Positions 58,840 to 64,000 of a stretch of DNA of 64,000 nucleotides are shown in pieces (the stretch's first letter is position 1; every line of letters begins with the position of its first letter). The DNA is from Diabrotica undecimpunctata. Lineage: Eukaryota > Arthropoda > Insecta > Coleoptera > Chrysomelidae. The notes below the pieces were generated by a model. The model was not told the origin of the DNA. It ran no database searches and worked only from the letters and a program-made list of their open reading frames with translations. The DNA lies in contig NC_092807.1 of NCBI RefSeq assembly GCF_040954645.1, forward strand, positions 49,049,991 through 49,113,990, given 5' to 3'. A program made the translations under genes and the position numbers.

Positions 58840-59391
58840 TTTGCTCCTACTCAGCTCTTCTAACTTTTCACGGTAAACTTCTTCAGCCTGCTTGACCTTC
58901 CTAATGAGTGTACGGGCAGGTACATGTAAACTCTGCAGTTTTATGTATACCATTATTTAGTAATGTAGAAGCGTAGATACAAAAGTGGGGATATTGGGAT
59001 GACAATGGTAAAAACATTTGGAAAAATGGGAATAAAAGGATTCGCGTGGATTTGTGATGAAATGTATATGGCTAGACTGGGATGCCCAAACAGTTAGAGG
59101 AAAAAGAGATTCATTACTTATGTAATTCTTCTCCATATAATCGGCCATTTTCATAAATGAAGGCAGGTTAGGTATATCCGCAATAAATCGTTGATAAAAC
59201 AATCGCCGACTCATTCTTGGTCCAAAAATGGCAAGCCAAATAAGTGGTGCAGCCACTTGCCGTTGGAATCTCCCCTCTTGTAAGTGGTTATCAAACCAAG
59301 TTTTTGGATTTTGCGAAACTAACTTTGAGTCAAGTGAAATAAACACCAAATTCGCTTCGCAGATAACTGAACGACAATAGAGCACATGCAT
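58840..59391 (-). pseudogene. MULE transposase C-terminal fragment
   Basis: Reads RFQRQVAAPLIWLAIFGPRM, then FIADIPNLPSFMKMADYMEK, FPLTVWASQSS, NPRESFYSHFSKCFYHCHPN, matching the C-terminal end of animal MULE transposases (FxxHIWA..., N.CESFHSxFN...HPNI). After a stop it continues LHVPARTLIRKVKQAEEVYR. The DDE core and zinc ribbon upstream are absent; the frame begins 7 bp from the inverted-end element at 59398-60117, which seems to have replaced or interrupted the rest. Confidence 0.7.
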
Positions 59392-59397
59392 GTAGGT

Positions 59398-60117
59398 AGC
59401 GCTGAAGTCAGAGTTTGGTATTAAAACATAACCCTATTTTATTCTGCCATTTATTTACATTGTTTGATACTCGTTTCCTAGTTTTGCAATATTGTGAGTG
59501 ATTTAAGTTTTAATAAGTTATTTAGGAAATTTAAATTGTTTGGACACTTACAAAAAATTTGGGTGTAATAAATAATTTCATTGCCAATATTCTACCTGTT
59601 TCTTTGCACTTTCTATCCATTTAGTGTTGAAAAAAGAAGTCGATGCTCTGGCTTTAATACTGATTTTTAGTCATCTAAATGTATCTGTTGGAAGTGGTTT
59701 ATAAACAGCATGACTAGGACGTGGTATTGGCGTTTTATGAACTTTAGTCTTCTTTAGATTTAATAGCGAAGCACCCAAGTTTTTTCTTTTTCATAACCAT
59801 AAAGTCTATACAACAAACGCAGAATAGTATATTATTATAGAGCAGAAACAAAATGTTGTATAGGTTTGCTTACCTTCTTTCAAGATGTTTGCTATTACAC
59901 GTTGTTTTGGCACCACATGATGATAACTTTTTTTTCAACGTTGAGTATCCTTTATCCAAAAATATTAAAACTACACATTAAATAACTCAATAATTTCACA
60001 AATTTTAAACACTGTGAAACTATGACTGAAAATCCGCAAAAATGTATTGTAATGTATATCTGAATCTGAGAAATATTATGAGGTTATGATTTAATACCAA
60101 ACCTCGACGTAAGCGCT
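59398..60117. mobile_element. 720-bp element with 36-bp inverted ends
   Basis: 59398-59433 (AGCGCTGAAGTCAGAGTTTG...) and 60082-60117 are inverted copies with about five mismatches. Inside is a minus-strand codon-like stretch (59579-59790). It abuts the MULE fragment, so it might be a nested MITE or the inner part of the MULE itself. Confidence 0.55.
59579..59790 (-). pseudogene. Unidentified codon-like stretch
   Basis: Reads KKLGASLLNLKKTKVHKTPI, then PRPSHAVYKPLPTDTFR, a stop, then LKISIKARASTSFFNTKWIE and SAKKQVEYWQ. The residue mix looks like real protein rather than chance, but I do not recognise the family. Confidence 0.3.
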
Positions 60118-60510
60118 CCTTACTTCGAATATTTTTGAAGTTATACTTCTATACGCGCGCTCCACGTTGGAAATTTGTATGGGAGTGAATCTGGGAGTGA
60201 AACCATTACATATGTAAGATAATGAGTAAGAGAGAGACAGAAGATATATTTTCTCTCTCTTCCTCTCTCGAATATAAAAATATTCCTTTTGTATATATAA
60301 TTTAATATTATACATATTATATAAAGATATATATACATATAATATTATACATATAATAAAATATTTATTAATATTATTATTTATGTGATATGTTTTGTAT
60401 TATTTATTAAATGTTCATAATTATATTATTCTTTTGTATTTTAAAATAATAATCTCAATAAATCACTGTATGATCCAGAACTGTCAATTTTGAAATACCT
60501 TTGTGTTATG

Positions 60511-60582
60511 TCCTCGGTAGTGTAGTAGTCAGTATCCCCGCCCGTCACGCGGGAGACCGGAGTTCGATTCCCAGTCGGGGAG
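60511..60582 (+). tRNA. tRNA-Asp(GTC)-like, probably pseudogene
   Basis: 72 bases align position by position with animal tRNA-Asp. The acceptor stem TCCTCGG/TCGGGGA pairs with two wobbles. The anticodon stem CCCGC/GCGGG is perfect around CCGTCAC, but U33 is C. The T loop TTCGATT is intact, yet the T stem CGGAG/CCCAG has two mismatches. A TTTTT run follows at 60586. The defects favour a pseudogene or a tRNA-derived SINE head. Confidence 0.6.
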
Positions 60583-60604
60583 GACTTTTTATTAATGCTA
60601 TTAC

Positions 60605-60769
60605 ATTATTGTCATTTTTAAATACTTATGGATATTGCATTTTAATTTGTATTGTATTATTATATATGGAATTATGTTGCACTGTATTGTAGTGTATTTT
60701 TTTATGTATATTATTGTCATTTTTAAATACTCATGAATATTGCAGTTTAATTTGTATTGTATTATTATA
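60605..60769. repeat. Tandem duplication, 105-bp period
   Basis: 60605-60664 and 60710-60769 share 60 bp with three differences (ATTATTGTCATTTTTAAATA...). It begins 23 bp after the tRNA-Asp-like sequence and may be the body of a tRNA-derived repeat. Confidence 0.85.
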
Positions 60770-61925
60770 TTAATAACAAAATAAACAATGAATTTTACTG
60801 CAGAGTATGTGTAAAAAAATTTTGCATTCAACTCCTTTCATACATATATGAAAATAAAAATATACATTTTCATCAAAATATTGATTCAATCCTTCATTGT
60901 TAGTAAGTTGTTATTAATTCTGTTTCTCTTTCTGCTATGTCTTACCTATAAAATTACATATGTAATGATTGTGCAGATTGATTCCCAAATAAATTTGTAA
61001 CGGCGAATGCGTGTATAGAAGTGTAGTTTCCACCGGCAGTCCTACTGGACTGCCACACCCGTTTATTTTGACCTGACTTATGGCATGTGATCTATTACGG
61101 ACTTGTAAATCGAAATTTCAAAATCAGTTACAAGTCTTAATGGACTTAAAACGACACCAACTTGGCGAAATGTAAATTCTCAAGAACGGCAAAAATAATA
61201 ATATTTTGTTGGGAATCGTTATGCAACACAAAACATTTATCGCGGTCCGGCTTTAGATTCATCTGTCGGATTGCTTGAGGCGCTTTCCCATTGTTTTCGG
61301 TACAGGTGGCATAAAAGGCAAACAAGCGTTGCTCATATTCCTTCGAATACAAGAGATGTCCGTTGTGACAAGTGACAATAACAATTTAATCAGAAATCTA
61401 AAAGGGAATATCAGAAGGGGTAATTTGTTTAAAGCACCAAAGTAATATTATGATAATATGCCTAGTATACAAGAAATATCTTGTACAGTTGGCTTAATTA
61501 AGTCGATTTTTTTTTTCTGTTTGATCAGAATGATCCGCCACCAGTGCGAAACAACTAAAAAACCGTATAAAATCTACTCAGCAGTTGTATGACATTTGAC
61601 CTTACCCTCTTTCGTCTCACAATCCACAAAATTCAATTCGATTTTAGACTCTTTGGCATTTGAAATTTGAAATTATTGATAACTATCATTTTTTATCCAC
61701 GTTGGCTCAAAATGTAATCAATGAGCTGTTCACTATCCATGTTAAAGGAACAAGGGCAAATGAAGCGAAATTTTTCTTTTCGCATAGTTTTTGGTAGCTA
61801 TCAATAGAATTTTGTGGAACTAACAAATAAAAACCAATGAATTCTATTTGCATTTAATACATCTATTTTAGATCTATTCTGTCAAAGGAGTTTACGGTCT
61901 ATATCTGCTACGGGGTTGCAGATAG
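60770..61925. other. Spacer with small hairpin
   Basis: Contains the perfect hairpin GGCAGTCC-TACT-GGACTGCC at 61035-61054. A 68-codon minus frame at 61146-61352 is not recognisable. Confidence 0.4.
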
Positions 61926-62233
61926 ACCAGTGATGAGTTTACCATTCTCTCTGGGACTATTTTAGAATCACTATTTTTATGGCGGTGATGAGTTTGTACT
62001 ATGTACAAGGGTATTTATGCTAATTGGTAATGAGTTTACTTTTACCTGGTATTTAGGTACGTGCACGGATCCCGAGAGTTTTAATTACACGTGTAGTTTG
62101 TTTTCGAAAAAGGTCACTTTTTTTAAACTAAATACTTTGAGAATGTTAAAGTAAACTCCTGAACTAATGTAATATTAAAGATTTGAAAAGAGAAGAATTT
62201 CGTTTTTTTTTGGTTATATCACTTCTTGTCAAA

Positions 62234-62325
62234 TGTTAGATATAAGCACATGTTTTGTTAATATTCTCAAGCTTCTTATGTAATAAACTTTTTATTAATC
62301 GATCGTCGGGTTGTTTTATTCATCA
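62234..62325 (+). repeat. Possible short 5' LTR of the copia element
   Basis: Starts TGTTAGATATAAGC, contains AATAAA at 62282, and ends ATTCATCA, directly followed by a primer-binding-like GGTTATGTGGCCAGC. TG...CA ends fit an LTR, but 92 bp is short and the 3' copy lies outside the window. Confidence 0.35.
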
Positions 62326-62340
62326 GGTTATGTGGCCAGC
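62326..62340 (+). promoter_or_regulatory. Primer-binding-like site
   Basis: GGTTATGTGGCCAGC resembles the GGTTATGGGCCCAG site of insect copia elements, which pair with an internal half of initiator tRNA-Met. It lies about 150 bp before the gag start. Confidence 0.45.
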
Positions 62341-62491
62341 CACTGTATTTTAAGATTTAAAGACTAGCTTGGCAAGTTCGGACAAAAAGTTTAGTTATTG
62401 TCACGTTCAAGTCGTGAGTGGCCCCAGTGTTTATTTTCGCTACGTTCGAGTCGTATCAAATATAAAATAAACATTAAATGCAGTACAAACA

Positions 62492-64000
62492 ATGGTCTCA
62501 GCTGTAAAAATTGATTCTGGAAATATAACCAAGTTTAATGGCTCAAATTTTTAGCTATGGAAATTTAGTGTAACCATTTTGTTTAAAGCAGAGAAACTGC
62601 TTTCAGTTGTGAATGGAACAGTTACAGAACCCGAAAAACAAACCAGCAGTGGGTGAAAAGAATGGGATGACAAGAATTCCAAGGCACAGGTAATTTTGTT
62701 ACCTACTATATGTCAAGATCAAACACAACATTTGATTAACTGTGAAAATGCTGCCGAAATGTGGCTCAGGCTGATCACAATACATGAACAAAAGACAGAA
62801 ATCTCAAGAGAGTGACTATGGCAAAAGTTTTATGAATATAAAATGCATAAGAAGTTGCAGGGCATATATCAACAATAGAGCTATAAGTTATATAGTTGAA
62901 AGATGTTAAAGAAACTATTAGTAATAGTGCTGTTTGTTCCAAAGTAATTAATAGTTTATCTTCTAGATTTAATGCCCTTCGTACTTCCTGGGGCTATGTA
63001 GCCAATAATCAGCAAACTTTAAAAATTTAGCAGCAAAATTGCTTAAAGAAGAAACTAGAATGAATAATGATGACTCTGAAATATCCCGTCTTGCTTTACA
63101 AAAGAGGCTTTACAAAGTAAAGTGGAAGCCACTGGTAAAAAGAAAACAAATATACAGAACTTAAAAAAATAAGAATACCACTTGTTATTATTGTAAATAA
63201 AAGGGACATTGGGTTAGAGAGTGTAGAAAGAGAATATTGATTCCAAAAGTAAAGATAAAAATAGATCATCAGAAAGTAATTTAGCTTACATAGGTATGTG
63301 ATATTTCTTCCATGTACTCATCAACCTCCAGTGAATATAAAAGTAGAATATAAAAGTTGATATATGACTCAGGAGCAAGATTACACATCACTGGTGAAAA
63401 ATTGTTGTTTTCAAAATTAGAATCTCTATCTGAACCTATGTATGTTATACTAGCAAACAACAAGTTGATTCCTGCAGAAGGTAAATGTGTTATTGAATTA
63501 AAGGCATTTGTCCAAGGTGAGTGGTATGATCGTACTATAAATAATGTCCTTTATGTTCCTAAAATTAGTCACAGCTTACTTTCAGTAGAAGCTATGACAG
63601 ATAAAAACTTTACCTATCACTCTCACAAAAACAGGTGTCAATTTCTAAAGCCAAATGGAAACATTTTGTGTGTTGGAGTAGAGACAATCTGTGGGTCATG
63701 CAATTTAGACTTAAGCCTATTGCAGAATGTAAGTTAGCTTGCAAAACATCAATAAAATTATGGCATAATAGCCTGAGGCATATTAACTTCAGTACAATTA
63801 AGAAAACAGCTAATTTAGTAGAAAATATAGTTGAAGACAAAGAAGGGTTTTTCTGTGAGACATGTCAGTATGGGAAGCAGTCAAGAAAATCTCATAAAAG
63901 TCTTACAAGAAGCCGATCAGACAAACTAGTTAAAATGATTTACACAGATGTAAGCGGACCAGTAAACATTTCCTCTAGAAGTGGATCAAAATATTTTGTT
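62492..64000 (+). pseudogene. Ty1/copia gag-pol, 5' part, runs off window
   Basis: Gag begins at MVSAVKIDSGNITKFNGSNF, a stop, then LWKFSVTILFKAEKLLSVVN. A zinc knuckle near 63184-63228 reads CYYCK, stop, KGHWVREC (CX2CX4HX4C). Protease: IYDSGARLHITGEKLLFSKL, with DSGA at the active site. Gag-pre-integrase: LWHNSLRHINFSTIKK and CETCQYGKQSRKSH (HHCC). The integrase starts IYTDVSGPVNISSRSGSKYF with its first D. At least six stops or frameshifts. The 126-codon protease frame (63357-63737) is open. The gene continues past 64000. Confidence 0.9.

Larger units (their letters stand above)
56227..62039. mobile_element. Candidate MULE bounded by iterons
   Basis: Left: CAAACTCATCAC (56229-56240), TAAACTCATCACC (56293-56305) and TAAACTCATCACC (56315-56327). 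Right, inverted: GTGATGAGTTTA (61930-61941), GGTGATGAGTTTG (61984-61996) and GGTAATGAGTTTA (62026-62038). A broken MULE transposase lies between, at 58840-59391. Repeated subterminal motifs are known in several DNA transposons. Exact ends and a 9-bp target duplication were not found. Confidence 0.45.

Overview
The window looks like AT-rich, gene-poor DNA from an arthropod, most likely an insect. I infer this from the mix of mobile elements: RTE-like and Jockey/I-like LINEs with (GAA)n or (GAT)n tails, Tc1 and mariner, Ty3/gypsy, Ty1/copia, a MULE remnant and THAP/DDE_Tnp_4 transposases of the ISL2EU/IS4EU kind. I cannot name the species. I found no convincing single-copy host gene. Almost every readable protein is a decayed transposon protein. 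Everything was read by eye; no alignment, fold or database search was run.

Layout. 0-15 kb: LINE fragments (826-1890, 2086-3430, 5040-8700, 9000-10795, 11925-14624). The 5040-8700 copy is split by a Tc1 element (5527-7101) and by a 1.1-kb element with inverted arms (7180-8291). The 11925-14624 copy is split by another LINE (12591-13422). 15-23 kb: AT-rich DNA, a Ty3/gypsy pol remnant (19400-20990) and a LINE (21558-23600) split by a mariner (22179-23294). 23-31 kb: two elements of one family with very long inverted arms (23588-25900 and 28205-30745); the first carries a PIN-like/CXC protein. 31-40 kb: a repeat-encoded gene of the 'SDSC-GQN' kind (31460-32450), a LINE 3' end and a full-length but dead RNase H-bearing LINE (34564-39719).

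40-51.8 kb is the most interesting block. Two diverged inverted arms of about 370 bp, each including an apparent leader exon with a splice donor, flank two convergent THAP + DDE_Tnp_4 transposase pseudogenes (A on +, B on -) and a YqaJ-nuclease-like pseudogene (-). A Jockey LINE has split A and another LINE has split B; target duplications prove both events. 52-64 kb: a Myb/SANT-like pseudogene, a candidate 5.8-kb MULE flanked by three inverted TAAACTCATCACC iterons on each side, a tRNA-Asp-like sequence, and the start of a Ty1/copia element running off the end.

A recurring theme is a hammerhead-like motif, CTGANGA-hairpin-GAA-palindrome-H. I see it at 4452-4485, 7276-7314, 10882-10920, 15228-15259, 29028-29062 and 52349-52380. 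In three cases it sits in an element with inverted arms, two of which have 11-14 bp target duplications. This is the pattern known for Penelope-like retroelements.
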